A stretch of 64,000 bases of DNA from NCBI GenBank assembly GCA_020080175.1, contig JAGHQL010000006.1:62001-126000 (forward strand), read 5' to 3'. Both the position numbers and the translations under genes were made by a program. The DNA comes from Glutinoglossum americanum. Lineage: Eukaryota > Ascomycota > Geoglossomycetes > Geoglossales > Geoglossaceae. Below, piece after piece: positions 1 through 12,892 of the stretch (its first letter is position 1; every line of letters starts with the position of its first letter). Under the pieces are notes generated by a model. It was given only the letters and a program-made list of their open reading frames with translations. It was not told where the DNA came from and ran no database searches.

Positions 1-1959
1 GGTGGAGTTACGGTGTTTATGGCCCTTGTTAGTCATCCTTTTTACAAAGGTCATTTTCGGGCGTGGCGGGATTCGAACTGTTGACGTGCCGGCAATCTTG
101 GTGGATTTCCTGCGTCAGGCCAACTCGCACCAAGTTGCCGGGTTGAATTGAGGTGTGTTAGTTTGGTTTATGTGCCTTTCGAGGGCGGAAATGTCGTCAT
201 ACTACGAGCATCCTGTGTGTTAATATTCGCTTCCTCTCTTACCCCCTCCTCTATATCTTGTACTCTACCTAATATAACTAATTCATTCATCTAATCCTCA
301 TTCCCGCCCTCGCCTCACCCTAGCCGTGGCATCAATCACTGCCTATATCTAACAAAGCTAACGGAAAGCTTGGGTCCTATGATATTCTGCTCCTCGTGCG
401 CTCCAGCCCCAGCCCTCGGCCGGGCTCCGCTGGAGTCTTTTTGACTATCAGGGCATGGCTTTGGTCCTGCACATATGTTCTAGCGTTTGTGTGTGGCACA
501 GAATTAAGTGCAAAACCTCCTAGAATGCATGGGTATGTTTCAATTCGTCTATTGGGAGAAGCAACGCTCCCTTTCAGCACCTGGATATGGGCTCATAACA
601 GAAGCGAATACTCAGACTGCCTGGCGTCTAGTGTGGCTAAAAGTAGCCGGCAATTGCGGCGAATACAGTCTGAACTGCCCACTAGGTAATCACCTGATTA
701 CACAGAGAGGACACATCATTTGTGGAGTAGACCCTTCCACTTGAATCTCTAGATACCTCTCCCCCACGGGGTAGCCCAAACACATAGGCTGGCCTCCGCC
801 TTCGAAAGGCTAGCTATCGGCATCGTACTGAATCTCGCGATATCTTCTGGAGCCTCCTTGGGCCGCTCAGCCACTCCCTTGGTGTCTGAGCTGAGCTGAT
901 CCCCACCAAAGGTATTCCCTGCGCGACTGTGTATTGATAGCCAGAGCTCCGGTCATGGCAGTGAAGAGCGCATCTAATGGTTCGTATCATATTTCTAGTA
1001 TTGATTAGATGGCCCTTCGCTGCGATGCTGGGACCCTTATCGAACGTGGCACATATGTAGGAGCTAGTATCATAAGCTGCGTCTAGCAAGCCCATAGACT
1101 TGTCGGGAACCGCTAGCGAGCGGAAGAGCACAGTTGGCTTCCAGTTTTTTCGCCTTCGGACTAGCGACAATACCTTAGGTGGCGTACTGCATTAGAGGCC
1201 ATTGTACCGTGGGAAGAGGATTGCAATGGCGATGGAGGTGTGCGTGGAGACGACCACTCGTAGTTCCTATAAAGGGACTAGCTATTTCGCCATGGTTGTG
1301 GTCTGCTCTTGAGAGCGTTGGTTGCGGAAAGGACGCACACCTTGATTTCGTCATAATCGGGCAATGAGTTGAGGGATGTTCTGGCTCCGGGCGGTTTTTG
1401 GGGCCGGGTGTTTTTAGGCCTAGGATGTTCTGTTCCGCCAATATTATGGAATGCGTTGCAACGTTGACATTACTCCTGGGCTCCACCGCCATGACGTGGG
1501 TATGCGTCCCGACGGTAATCCAATTTAGCGATTTCGGTCCCGTTAGTACTGCAGCGACTTAAGGGTGCTGGAGCGCTTGGATACTACCGAAGGGAGATGG
1601 GAGTGCTATTATTCGCAAGATCATCCTAGGGTGTCTTCCACTAGTCACGACAGCCTCCTTGGAAGGAATGCCCGGATAATCTCAGCTTCTTGCTGCCGAA
1701 AGGCCATTTAAAATCCCGCAGGATTTTGTTCTATTGTCCTTCTGCACTCGTTTCATCCCCAAATTGTGTGTACATACACATCGGCAGCAGTGACAAGGGA
1801 CGAACTTTTTTTCAGAGGCAAGCTCGCAACTGAGTCGCTCGATACGTTCTTGACAACAATATATAACATTCATCTGGGTATCGCATCTCGCTTCTCCAAC
1901 CCCGCATAGACTTTTGCCTCAATGGTCCGGTATAAGGCGAAAAACTTGCTGTCTGCAGA
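1..1959. other. intergenic, no supported gene
   Basis: I see no supported gene here. The longest open frames (up to about 118 codons) lack an ATG, recognisable motifs or splice partners. Around 60-110 the plus strand resembles the complement of a tRNA T-loop, but no cloverleaf forms (see rejected items). Confidence 0.5.
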
Positions 1960-3438
1960 CTAGGTTAACAGAAAGAAGCTGCAAGCTATTCTCAAGTAAG
2001 TAGGCTTACCGATGAATGGGAGGATTTGACTTGCAAGAACGCTGTGGAAGGAGAAGGGCGGCCAAGTAAGCATCCTTCTTCTCTTCGGGTAATTAGGTAG
2101 TCCTTACACGGCAATACCGTTCTCCCTATCACACCAAAAGGCAAGATTCACCATTCCATACCACTCCGCTGTATACCCCCCTCGTCCATTCGGCATTGCA
2201 TCTGGTGTAAGCATGAAGGACAAGCCCCAGCCAGGGGACTTCGGATAGATAGACCAAGATGGCATTGGGTTGGACATTTCTGGCATGGGCATCACATGGT
2301 CCATGGGTTTCATCGCATCTGGAGGAAGATGGGATATGTGATTCTGGAACATGTAATCGACTGTTTCGGCTTTGAGGATACGCGCATTGGTTTTCGGTGA
2401 GACGCCAGCGTTTAGAAAGACCGATAGGATTGCTAACCAGATTGGACATATTATCAGCATAGATTAAGTGGGCGCCATGGGGGTGGAAAACCTACTAGCA
2501 TAGCTAGGTGCACTGGACCATAGCATACCGCCTCCCAAGTTGGGGAACTCCTCATCAGGCCCCTTGTGTACCGCCTCTAGGAAATGTGGGATAGGAGAAA
2601 TGTCCCCAGTAGGCCCTCTGGCATGAAGCCCTACCAGATTCCGGCGCATCTCAGTGCTCAAGTAGAAGCTAATATCATTTAGACCCAGCGGCTCCAAGAT
2701 GTTTCTCTTGAAGTAAGTATCAAGTTTCAATTTGCTAACACGTTCGATGAAGATACCCGCCCAGTCAATGCCAGCCTATATGAAATGTATTAGCCGATGC
2801 TACGCTGTTGTCGTGAAAGCATGGTACTCACCCCATACTTAAAACCGGTACCAGGTTCGAGAAGAACCGGACAATCCAACCACCTCCGATGCCCTGAGAA
2901 TTCAGGCTTTCCTGCGCAATATTTCTCGAACTTGGCAAGGCTTTCATGGAACATATCATACCCGAATCCACCTGTTCTCGGTTTGCTTATTAGCGATTAT
3001 GTCTCTACTTAGCTTCTGCACAGTCTTACTCGTATGTGTAAGGAGCATCCTCATTGTTATTTTATTCTTTGGCTTTTGGTATGTAGGGTTCCCGCTATCG
3101 TCGAACCCCGTGAGAACCTTGACTTTCGCCAATTCCGGTAGCACCTCCTCGATTTGTGAAGTCGAGTCCAGATCCACCTTCCCTTGCTCATACAGCTGCA
3201 TGACTGCAATGCTAGTGACGACTTTGGTCATGGACGCAAGCCAAAATATAGTGCCCAGTGTCATTGGTGTAAGCGGGTCAGTGTTCGTGCGCAAGCCTGA
3301 GGCGTGCGATAAGATGATTTCTCCATTGCGATTGATAGCATACAAGACAAGGCCCGGGATGTCGCGAACGGGGTCAGCCGTGGCCGTGTCGATAATCTCA
3401 ATGATGTCGAAAGCAGTATCCTTTGAAAGAGTGGCCAT
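1960..3438 (-). CDS. beta-lactamase/transpeptidase-like serine hydrolase
   Basis: Five exons: 3030-3438, 2832-2971, 2496-2775, 2108-2432, 1960-2041; 411 aa, in frame, all GT-AG. The class C beta-lactamase / family S12 serine hydrolase fold is suggested by the S-x-x-K nucleophile motif SMTK at residues 69-72, inside WLASMTKVV, followed by a helix. A tyrosine motif occurs at KYGAGIDWAG (about 181-190), the spot where fungal members carry their Tyr. A glycine-rich C-terminal stretch ends in ASQILPF, usual for the family. Fungal members include esterases and acyltransferases such as LovD, so antibiotic resistance should not be assumed. No signal peptide is evident, so it is probably cytosolic. 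The start is the first ATG of an open frame without stops to the first donor. It is divergent from the Zn2Cys6 regulator at 4171. Substrate unknown. The last 30 residues rest on a short exon and are the least certain part. Confidence 0.87.
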
Positions 3439-4170
3439 GATTTCCGCGAGGCCTCCGACCGCCGTCAGAGGGCATTGCTTGTCTTTATTGTCTTCATTGG
3501 GCTATCAGCTGTGACTTTAGTTGCCGTATTCGGCGTCTCGCGCTACTCGCGCTGGACATAGTTACTATGTTAATCCTGGCTCGGCCGGCTGATGGAGCAC
3601 ATGCGGTAGCACGGCGGCCAATTTCATGGGACAATGACGCAGAAGCGGGGATTTCTGTCTTACTCGCGCAGGCTATTTGATTGAAACAGCATCTTGATTG
3701 GTACCTGTGCCGCAAAGTGAACCCTCGGTCGAGCGGCACGACATATGCTTGGCGTTCTACCTAGCCAGACTGCTAAATTTCAGTTGAGCGAAGGCAGATT
3801 TTGAGAAGGTCGGGCGTGTTAAAAAATTTGGGGTAAGCTTACTTCATTTTAGTAGGCTCGAATTCCCGATCGATGCGGCTCATTAAGGCCGCCGAATCCG
3901 GCCCATTTTCGCCTCACCGCTCTCCCCGCTTGGACTCTTTCCCTGTCTGACCACACGACTAACGACAAGGGAGAAGACCAATGCCAGGAATAACAACCGA
4001 GACATGCAGAACACACGACATTAAGGCTTGCTTGGGTATCCTTGATCCCGTGTCACCATGCCGCGCCCGCTCCCACACGCTGATGAGCGGTCTTCATCGG
4101 TGCTGGCCTTAAGGGAGTTCAACATTCCACGATCACGGAGATAGTAGCACTACGGATGTTAGGCATAGTA
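3439..4170. promoter_or_regulatory. divergent intergenic region, hydrolase / Zn2Cys6 regulator
   Basis: This 732-bp spacer separates the divergent starts of the serine hydrolase (minus) and the zinc-cluster regulator (plus). It must hold both promoters. No TATA box or inverted CGG repeat was convincingly seen; small open frames here are shadows. Co-regulation is inferred from arrangement only. Confidence 0.4.
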
Positions 4171-5086
4171 ATGGATGATGCTTCGAACCGCGGAGACTCT
4201 GCGCCGGCCTGCAACACCTGCCAGGCAAAAAAGCGCAAGGTGTGCAAACTCCCAACTTCTCTTAGGCCCGCCGTCTAACTTGATCAGTGCGATGGAGTCC
4301 TTCCCAGGTGTACAAACTGCTTCACCCACGACCTCTGCTGCTCCTATGATTTCACCCCTGAGACAAGCCACAAGGACACCAAGAAGACGTTTGAGCAACC
4401 TACTCGGATGATGGATGGAGTGAGGATCTCTATGGATGGCCTTACGAAGACTGAGAATCTGCAAGTACAACAACTCCCACTAGGATTCAGCATGTATCTC
4501 ACCTCGGAGACGGAGAGGCTGGTTCGCGAGCTGCCAGAGGAGATCTGGGCTGATATTATGGTTCCGGAGGGGGGCAAGGGCTACGTCAAAACTATTATGG
4601 CGCCGCAACCCGATGTTGCTCCGCAGCCCTACTCTGACCCGATTCTAGAACACAACTCAGACTTCAACTGGAAGTCTTTATTTCCTCCGGAATGTGATCT
4701 ACCGGAGAGCGTTAGCGGAGCGGCAGTAAATGGCAAAGGGGAGCACCCGCTGTTAGAACCCGCGGAAACACAGGTGGAATTTCAACGGCATGTCGCTAGT
4801 GACCAACAGCACACACCGGGATCACCGAAGCAGGAGATATCTGCTACTGAGCTATCTCCCTTAGAGCCACTGAGCATATATCATACTGTGCGCTAGGACC
4901 ATCCCGTCTTGTAACTATATATCATGTTGACTAACTTACTCATAGGAAGAATTTACGGACTCGTGGGAAGATGCCTACGGCTGGCTAAGGAGTGCTATGG
5001 CTTGCGAACCCTTTTCTATTGGACATCCACGGATCAACGGGTATCAGCCGGAAGAGGATATTCTCATTGCCGAACCCCACATTTGA
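4171..5086 (+). CDS. small Zn2Cys6 transcription factor
   Basis: Three exons: 4171-4239, 4288-4887, 4946-5086; 269 aa. The N-terminus carries a full binuclear zinc cluster: Cys14, 17, 24, 31, 34 and 40/41 (C-x2-C-x6-C-x6-C-x2-C-x5/6-C), with the basic stretch QAKKRK between the second and third Cys. The first intron splits the cluster exactly before Cys24, which is why no single open frame shows it. The remainder is acidic and proline/serine-rich without a recognisable fungal-specific TF middle-homology domain. The last exon reads EEFTDSWEDAYGWLRS and ends in a natural stop. Zn2Cys6 proteins bind CGG-type half sites in the nucleus. At 269 aa it is short for the family (often 500-900 aa). It is divergent from the hydrolase at 1960-3438, which it may regulate (inference). 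The second donor (GTGCGC) is less typical but frame-consistent. Confidence 0.85.
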
Positions 5087-6145
5087 TCCACACTGAGTTT
5101 CACGACGGCCTCTAGCATTCTCGATAAGACCATTCTCATGAATTACCCGTCTTTGGAGTACTCGATTTTCCCTTAGGGCGTGGTTTGAGTTTTAACCCAT
5201 TCTTTTTACGGCACTTACGACGAACAACTCGGATGAATTGGTAATGTCTTTCTCATGTATTTATCATAATGAAATATGGATCTCTTTGTCTGACGTTCGC
5301 CGGCACATGCCCTCGATCAACCCTATGCTCGGCATTTATGCCTGTCCCACATTTTGAATGCCGGAGCTGGACACCCATGTCTCCAATAAGCGCTGACGTA
5401 CTTGTGAAAACACTGGTAAGGTTAATATACACTGGAGATGCAGAGCGAGGGAGAAATATCTCAAGCCCGAACGAATTTCATGCACTCCGCAAAATTTAGT
5501 GCGGCTGGCTGCCTCCGTTGGCTCGGGGTGCCCACCTCTCTTCCTCCTCAAGCAGCAAATTAAAAAATATCTATAGGTAAAACGTCTAGCGGTTTTTGCG
5601 TGGGATTTTTACGTGTTTTGCGGGGCACCCCCCGCCCACCCTTGGTCTCGGCTCCCCACGAATTTTGGTGTGACACAGGGGAGGAGCGAGATGCCTGTAG
5701 TAGGGAGATTTTACGGAAATTTTTTTCATTTGGAATGTTTGGGAGTCATGCAGATAGCGCAGCAGCTTCTTCTATTCATATGTAAGACAAAGAATGGAGT
5801 TTGTTGGAAGAGAAAGTCACATGATCATCGGCTTATGCCATGCAGTCGTGGTCACCAAACGGTTAAGGCCCTCCTACAAGTTACAAGTTGCATGCAGTCA
5901 TCCCAGTACTGCACCGGATTCCGGTAGCCGGCCCCTACGCAGAGGACCTTGGCTGCTTGGCATTTAGGAGCACCTCCGGAAGGCTCCCAGCAGTCCATAT
6001 CTATCGTCAGATCCACGTCGTCACAGCAACTGCCCTGGACTCCTCGTATCGGCGGGGTCGCGCTAGAAGCATTCCATTTGTTCAGGGAGCAGAGCGCTAA
6101 TTCCAAATTGCTTTGTATAGTGCATGCATATGTATACCAACAAAT
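5087..6145. other. intergenic, no supported gene
   Basis: This is a spacer between the 3' ends of the regulator (plus) and the DJ-1-like gene (minus), so it holds two terminators rather than promoters. Short open frames on both strands have no motif support. Confidence 0.5.
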
Positions 6146-6910
6146 TCATGACCCGGCTCCATCGCCGCTCGGAGCCTTTGAAAAGGGATCCCAGCCGGGG
6201 TCGGTATGCCTCTCATACTCCATCGCATCCGCCACATACCGAGCCTCCTCCTTGCCATACACCTTTTCCACAAATGCCAACACAACGTCCATCCCCGCGC
6301 TAAGCCCGGAACCCGACCATATGTTCCCATCGACCACCCACCTTGCCTTAGGCACCCACTCTACCGACGGAACCCACTCCGCAATCTTTCTATATGCCAT
6401 CTTATTCGTCGTCGCTCTCCTCCCGTCTAAAATTCCCGTGCGTGCTACAACCAGGGAACCTGTACATACTGTTATTAGGTACTTGAGGCTCGGATACACG
6501 CGCGCGATGAAGTCGACCGTCTCTTTGATATAGGGTTCACGTGAACCGAAGCCTCCAGGGACGATGAGGACCTCCAGGTCTGCAGGGGGCGACGAGAATG
6601 TATGTGTGGGGACAACGCTCTGTGAGCATTGGGAAGTGAGAGGATTGTGGTCGCCTGGAGGACAGAAAGTGGAGACGGGTTCCTTGGAGGAGGCTATGAT
6701 GGAGAGGTTTATCAGGTGGCGGGTCGAGACTATGTTGAGGATTTCGAGGGGCCCGAAGGCATCAAGGGCTTGGAAAGCGGGGTAGAGGACGATGCCATAG
6801 TGGATGGGCCGGGTGGTTCCTACGGAAATGATAACTATCGTCAGTCAAGCCCATCTAATTGCGACGCCTCCGGGGGAATCCAGAAGCCTACCTGGCGGCG
6901 GACTCTCCAT
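6146..6910 (-). CDS. DJ-1/PfpI family protein (class I GATase-like)
   Basis: Two exons: 6892-6910 and 6146-6819; 230 aa, in frame. The sequence follows the DJ-1/PfpI fold: strand 1 IHYGIVLYPAF, LDAFGPLEIL, the turn LIVPGGFGSRE (about 96-106), then the nucleophile-elbow segment TVCTGSLVVARTG with candidate catalytic Cys125. After that come GILDGRRATTNK and WSGSGLSAGMDV. This layout matches fungal isonitrile-hydratase-like or transcriptional-regulator-like DJ-1 proteins, which act as small cytosolic hydratases, proteases or glyoxalase-like enzymes; the substrate cannot be read from sequence. The first exon codes for only six residues plus one base; its donor (GTAGGC) and acceptor (CCGTAG) are canonical. 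Its 3' end faces the end of the Zn2Cys6 regulator. Confidence 0.87.
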
Positions 6911-7721
6911 CTTGCAACTATCAACGGAAATATCATGAACCTTGAGAGGCTTCAACGCGGGGAAAGCGGGGTTCCCCCGCTTAAAAAAAGTTTCCACCCC
7001 ACTTTCCTAGGAAAGGTGAAGTGAGTCTCATGAGATTTGTTTTTGAACTCTCGAAAAAGCGGAAGAAAAATGAAGAGTCAAAGAACGGATTCGAAAAACT
7101 GGAGAGGCTGTAGCATATAATAAGTTCTATTTAAAGACTTGCGTTCGCGTTTGGTAATAGCTTCAAGGGAAAAGGAAAAAAAAAAAAAATCCCCACGATC
7201 CAGCGATCGAAGCGGCGATGCTTTAAAAAAAAAAAGAAAGAATACCCTCATTGGATCGGCTTTATTTTGAATTCGCTATTGGCGGGTGTTGCGCATCGCA
7301 TCGGAGGGGATCCGAGGAATATTTACCGGGCGTGCTCTATTCCTTCGATGAGTGCAGACTGCCACGACTACACTCGCGAATAGATACGCCATTAGACGTG
7401 CCTGGGAGTGATCCGTATGAATATTTTAGTAGATGTAGACACGCTCCCCACTTGCGAGGGGCTCTTACGAACGTTCAACAAGGCCCCCCCCGCGAGTTTT
7501 ACGCGGGAGGGATTCCTATGAATGTTGCGTGTCCCCCGAATACCACCTTGGCATGTCTGGGGATTATAGCTTATTCCATTAGACAAACATCACATATATA
7601 TATATATACATTTCAAAGGCCACGCTTCCCAACGGATATAAATGCCGCTATGCGCCGTCTGCTCTCAAGAAGAAAGATGAATACGCCAAAATATGCATGC
7701 GTAGGATGTTAGGGGAAGTAA
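6911..7721. other. intergenic with A-tracts and a short TA repeat
   Basis: This 811-bp spacer holds A-tracts near 7166-7180 and 7225-7234 and a (TA) run near 7592-7606. It contains the promoter of the DJ-1-like gene and the 3' side of the DUF7029-type gene. No gene supported. Confidence 0.45.
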
Positions 7722-10233
7722 CTACCGGTCTGCATACGCCGTTGAGTGTCCCGTTAGCATGGCTGACCGCGAGCGATGACCTCCCCACCTTCTTAGGAGG
7801 GCTATCAGTGGCGCGCGGTCGGTTCTATTGCGCTGCTGTTGCAGGGCCATTCCCCTCCGGCCCCGCGACGCCACTAGCTCTCCTTTTGGGGTTGATGCCG
7901 TTTGTCCTTCCACTTCTCTCGACCGCACAGGCATCACCTCTTTCCCATCCACAACCGATTTAGGCTGAGAATCCAGGGGTTTCCCAGGCTTAATCCCACG
8001 ATCATCAATGCAACTCTTGCCCATAGTGAAGTTATGGAATAAGCCAAGGGCCTTCAGGTCATTAGGGATGATACCGTCGATGAGGGTGAAACCGAAGATT
8101 TCAGCTTCGGCTACTAATTCGAGGCCGACGCCCATGGTGGTGGTTATGCTGAGGGCCTTGGGGATAAGGCCTTTGGGGGCGCACTTAGAGTCGACATCTG
8201 TTAGAGAAAGTTAGTTCTAGGGATTTAAGGGTGGTAGAAGCGACGCAGATAAGAGGGGTGTTGAGGAAAAAACGCACTATGTTCTTCATTAAAGCACACC
8301 TTCACACGGGGGAGTACAATAGCGGTCTGGAGTGAGATCGACGTCTTGACGGCTGGATTTTTCAAGTAGGCAGTGATGGACGGGCCAATATACATGTTTA
8401 GACACACAGTTGGATCAAAAGTATTAAGGATCGGGCGGTCGAATTTGAGGGACGAGGACCTTATCAGTTAGTAAGGAGATCCAGTGTTCGAGAAGGATCG
8501 CGAGTGAGAGGGGGAGAATTACATGCTTCCGCCCGACCGGCCGATAAGGTCGACTTTCAGAGGCTCAGAGATCGCGAGATCCGCTGAGATGGGGATTGTT
8601 CTGGGGTTGGAGGCATAATCGTTAGTCCAGCCAGCCAGCAGTTGGAGGAGGAAATTTCAAACACGAATAGCAAGTGGGGTTGAACATACATATTGGTGCC
8701 CGGCCTCATTTGGACCGACATTACGATCATTAAGGGCTCGGGGGCAATTTCAAAGGTCCACCCACCGATCTAGGCAAAGGACCATTAGTTCCTATTCTAT
8801 CAACTTTCCAAAACAGAGTTCGGAAAGAAACAAACCTTAAATGGCGCTGGCGTGCCACCAAAAGAGGGCCTGGGACCAAGACGTACTTCTAAAAACTCCG
8901 GAAATGCAACCAGCGAGTTTGAGGTCAGCTCGATGCTGAACTTTGCTGCCACAGGGGTAGTATCATTGATGGAGATGGACATCTCCTGCACTACACCCCT
9001 GAGAAAACGATCCGCAGACGACTTTTTATCCCTTCGCGCCAGCCCCAGCATGCTTGCTATGCTATGGAAGAATTTGCCGATTTCATTCCCGACAGCCTTG
9101 ATCGCGTCCGTGATGGCACCGAAGATGCCTTTAGAGTCGGCTCCAAACTCTGTAAGTGCCTTCTCCGCATCCTTGCCAAGTTCTTTGAAGTCGTCGCCAA
9201 GGTCCTTGAGGACGCCGGCGATGTCAGTGTTGATGGCGAAATTGAAGGCTGTTTCAATAACCCCTTCTATGCTGCAGTTGACGCAGTAAACGTTGTTTCC
9301 ACTGGGTTTTTTTGGAGGGCACGTTAGAAAATTATTTGACACTTGAGGGGAGAGGGCCAGGGATACGGGCTCATCTACTTACGCAGCTTCAAGAACTCGT
9401 TCTCTGGGTGGGAAGCCTTGATGGAGATCGAAGGAGAATGCTGAGTTATTACTCTTGATGCTCCCGTCATTCCTGGGATATACAGTGCGCCGGCGAAGTC
9501 GGCGCGTCAAGTGAGCGTCTGCTGGCCCACCGGATACACGGATCAAGCTGCTCGCATAGCGGGAATCGCCTAGCTCTTCGTATGTGCAGCGGATGATGGC
9601 ATCGAGACTCCTCTCCTCGAACCTAATGGAGTAAGATCTGTCCCATGGCTGATTAGCAATGGGTCCCGCCTGTAGTCACTAACTCTCCAGAGACATACCT
9701 GTAGACGCCACGTTTATGTCCCTCATTACAGGAGTGATGGTGTGTGACAAATAGAAGTGTGTCATGCCTCATCCAATGGCCTCTAGCATATTTAAAGGCG
9801 TCACCATCCATGAACTGGAGGACCATCGATATCGGTACATTTACCGCATTATTAACACAGCGGATATCGGAGAGCACGTCTTCGAAGTCCTCGACAAGGA
9901 CATACGACGTGTTTTTGTGGGACGCGGTGACGCTGACCAAATAGGGGTTTGTATCATCGGAGCCATCTACACGACAAGGTCTATTAGCGGGTGTCATCAC
10001 CTCCTTGCGTTAGTCGTAGGAGTGCGTATATACTCACGCTGGGCATACAACAGCTCGACCTTCGACCTTGGTCGAAGGGTATCACCACCTCGCTTCCAGT
10101 CCCTAGCCTCGACATCAGAACCTCCGGCGGGATGAAGAGACACGGGCACGAAGGCCTGAGGTTCGATAACTGCAGAGAGAGCGCAAGACACCAGTTGCGA
10201 GAGGACTAGAATCGTGCCAACGACGGCTACCAT
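7722..10233 (-). CDS. secreted DUF7029-type protein
   Basis: Eight exons: 10038-10233, 9699-9966, 9383-9637, 8836-9301, 8690-8769, 8523-8600, 8278-8459, 7722-8197; 666 aa, every junction in frame. The N-terminus is a signal peptide (MVAVVGTILVLSQLVSCALS, likely cut about residue 20-22). Exons 2-3 match the N-terminal domain of a fungal secreted family (DUF7029): YVLVEDFEDVLSDIRC, then LLFVTHHHSCNEG and KRGVYR. The middle has a Cys pair (YCVNC) and an amphipathic, Lys/Glu-rich helix region (DDFKELGKDAEKAL). The C-terminal part (VKTSISLQTAIVLP, SITTTMGVGLELVAEAE) looks beta-rich. The last ~100 residues are basic and low in hydrophobics. Function unknown; extracellular or wall-associated by inference. 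The start is the first ATG giving a signal peptide; an upstream in-frame TTG was not used. The exon 7 donor (GTGCGT) had an alternative about 33 nt away (GTGTGA). Confidence 0.8.
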
Positions 10234-12892
10234 TGGAAAGAATAAAGGACCGGCCAGCGTCGACCGGGCAGCAGCGATCAAGAAGAGAGTGCGAACACTA
10301 GAATTCGATCTAGCCTCACCAGACCTGTTGGAAAGCAAATTCTAAGGGCTCAGGAGTACTGGTGCGTTTATACCCACCTTCCAACCAGAAACCTCCAAGA
10401 CATACGCACCGCCATCCCCAATGGCGCATACAGAGTCCGAGGACGGTGCTCCAAGGAGGACCCACGATCGGCTATCGGAAGTTATGGGGTCATAGGAGGG
10501 AGCGGCGCAAAAAAGATCCGGCCCAGTCGCAGTCCCAGGTCCAGGAACACTCACACAGAGAAAGTCGGGGGCTATCGTTATTGTGCTTGCGGGCCAGGAT
10601 AGTGGCCTTACAGATATTAGTCGTTCGCCGCCATCTAACAAGGAACTGAAGGGATGCACGCGTCCACTATAGGTAGATACATGAAACCTAAGCAGCCGCC
10701 ACCCCACCCCACCTGCCTGATAGAACCGGCTGTTGGTTGACCAATCCTTAGCAGCGTACTCCCCAAAGTTGAGAGAGCGTTGAGTCAGGCCGCCTCTAGC
10801 TCCTATAAACAGCGCAAAGGCAGGGGTGCATAGCTGCTGGAGGCTTTTAACTTCAGCTTTATGTGGTCGCAGGGGGGGGCCGCCCGGGGGCGGGACCGCG
10901 TGGCTCTTGGGGTGACGTTGTTGGTCGTTGGTCGTTGAAACGTTGCCAGGACAGAAGCGATGGGCGAGTGCAGGGAAGGTGTTAGGAAAGCCACAGAGGG
11001 GAGGCGAGACTGCAAAAGGAATGGGTCGCTTTTTGGGATCTAGGGCGGGAACGTAATGGCCGAGATGCCCGCGGGACAAGCCGTGGTCATTGGAAAGTGT
11101 GGGTCAAGCCGACGACAGCCTTCTCAATTCTAGCCATCGCCATCACCTCGCTTCGCATTTGCCTCCTTGTCCACCGAATGAAACCTCCGAGACCACGGGC
11201 ACCTTACCCCCGGAACCCATTCCTCTCGTAGGGACGTCATAAGAGCCTAGTACTCTCCCCAACGCCAAGTTAGCCTGCCCGTCTATCATCCATCAGCCAG
11301 CCTCTCCCATCTCACCAAAGTATAAGGCCTCAGCGGAGACCTAAATCCCCTTGCGCATGTAATCCGGGCAGTTCTTAAGCGGACGAGTCTTGTCCATCGC
11401 ATGATGAGGGGCTGTGGACAGGAAGCACCAACAGGCATTGCCGGCGATTGCGTGGACAGAAAACCCCGTGGTGAGCTTCTGGAACGTGCGGGAAATGTTG
11501 CGCAGAGGAGTTGTGCCCAGTATGTTAACCGGTGACCAGAAAGGAAGAGGGATGGAGTTGGCGATGCCGGGCTTGGCCGCTGACTAAGGCCAGGAAATAC
11601 ACATCCAGTTCCTCTTAGGTTTACACCCGCTTCCCGACACCAACATTTCGTATAATCAGCCTATGCACTCCAACATGCAAGGGCAATTAACCCATGTTAC
11701 CACCATCGGAGAATTTTCCCAACCCTACTCCGAGCAATTGGGACTCAGGAGCTGTGCCAACCAATCTATGGCGCACTATAGGTAGTTCAATATAACAACA
11801 ATGCCTCGCTTCCGGATCTGTCGGAATATGCCCAATATTTTATCCCCAGCATACGGGTTGTTCGGCTAATACCCCGTTCAGCTTTGGGGCTGAAACACGG
11901 GCAATGGAGAGTTCCCACTTTTTAATGTTGGGGTTTTGACAGCGGGTAATTCAGTATTGACAGGGAGGATTACGACCCCCGGGGAGTTACTCTAGCTGAT
12001 ATAGCCCCCGCCGGATTATCCTATATAATCCACCACTATACCAAGGATTGTAAGACGCCTCTTATCCCGACGAGATTTACAAACTCGCCCCATGCTAGCT
12101 GGAAGGTCAGCCGGGTACCGATCCGGGGTGCGAAATGCATGACAGTTCCTACCTGGGAGTGGATTGCTTTACCAGAGAGGACGGGACTTCCGATGGTCGT
12201 TTCGTGGTATTCCGTGAAGGCATATAGGGGAGGTAGGGGAGGCGGGTGAGACAAGCTCTGGGGCTGCTATTGTACGTGAAGTCTGTACCATGATCGCGGG
12301 CTTTGGGGGAAAACAGGAAGGAGGAGAGAAATCCCTACTTTTATCTTCGTGACGGTGACAACGACCATCCTACTCCCACTTGTCACTATTTGATGATTGG
12401 CTGACCATCCTAACCCTGCTGCTTACGTTGGACCCACCGCTATCTTCCACCCATCATCCGTACCTACGATGAACCAAAGTTCTGACCTACTTCGCGGCTA
12501 GGGTGCATGGCTTAATGCAATGAGCGCCATGAGCACCAAAACGCTCGTGGCAATAAGGACGGTGACAATCTTTAGCAAACCTAGTTAGTCTAAGCACGTC
12601 ATCCCCACCCACGCAGTAAAACGGTAGTCAAACACCCTAGGGGACGCGGGCATCGCGGGCATTTTCGCTCTTATACGTTGAGCTCATCTGTGCCCAACGG
12701 GAAACTCCGGGAGTTGCGGGAAGTGGAAAGAAAAGGGACTTTTTAGAAAAATAATTGTTCAAGAGCTACACGCGCATCGATTCGCATTACACAGGGAATA
12801 AAAACAAGATAAAATAACGTATGCACTAAACAAGACAGCTAAAATACAGAGGATTCCCCCGCCCCGCACACCCGGAATTAAACACGCCAATA

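Noticed and set aside
64-110. tRNA-like T-loop (complement of GTTCGAATCC) on the minus strand
   Set aside because: The T-stem and acceptor stem do not pair and the A-box fits poorly; at best a decayed tRNA fragment.
10342-11079. 245-codon minus-strand open frame upstream of the DUF7029-type gene
   Set aside because: No family motif, overlaps the expected promoter/5' UTR, and sits in GC-rich sequence where stops are rare.
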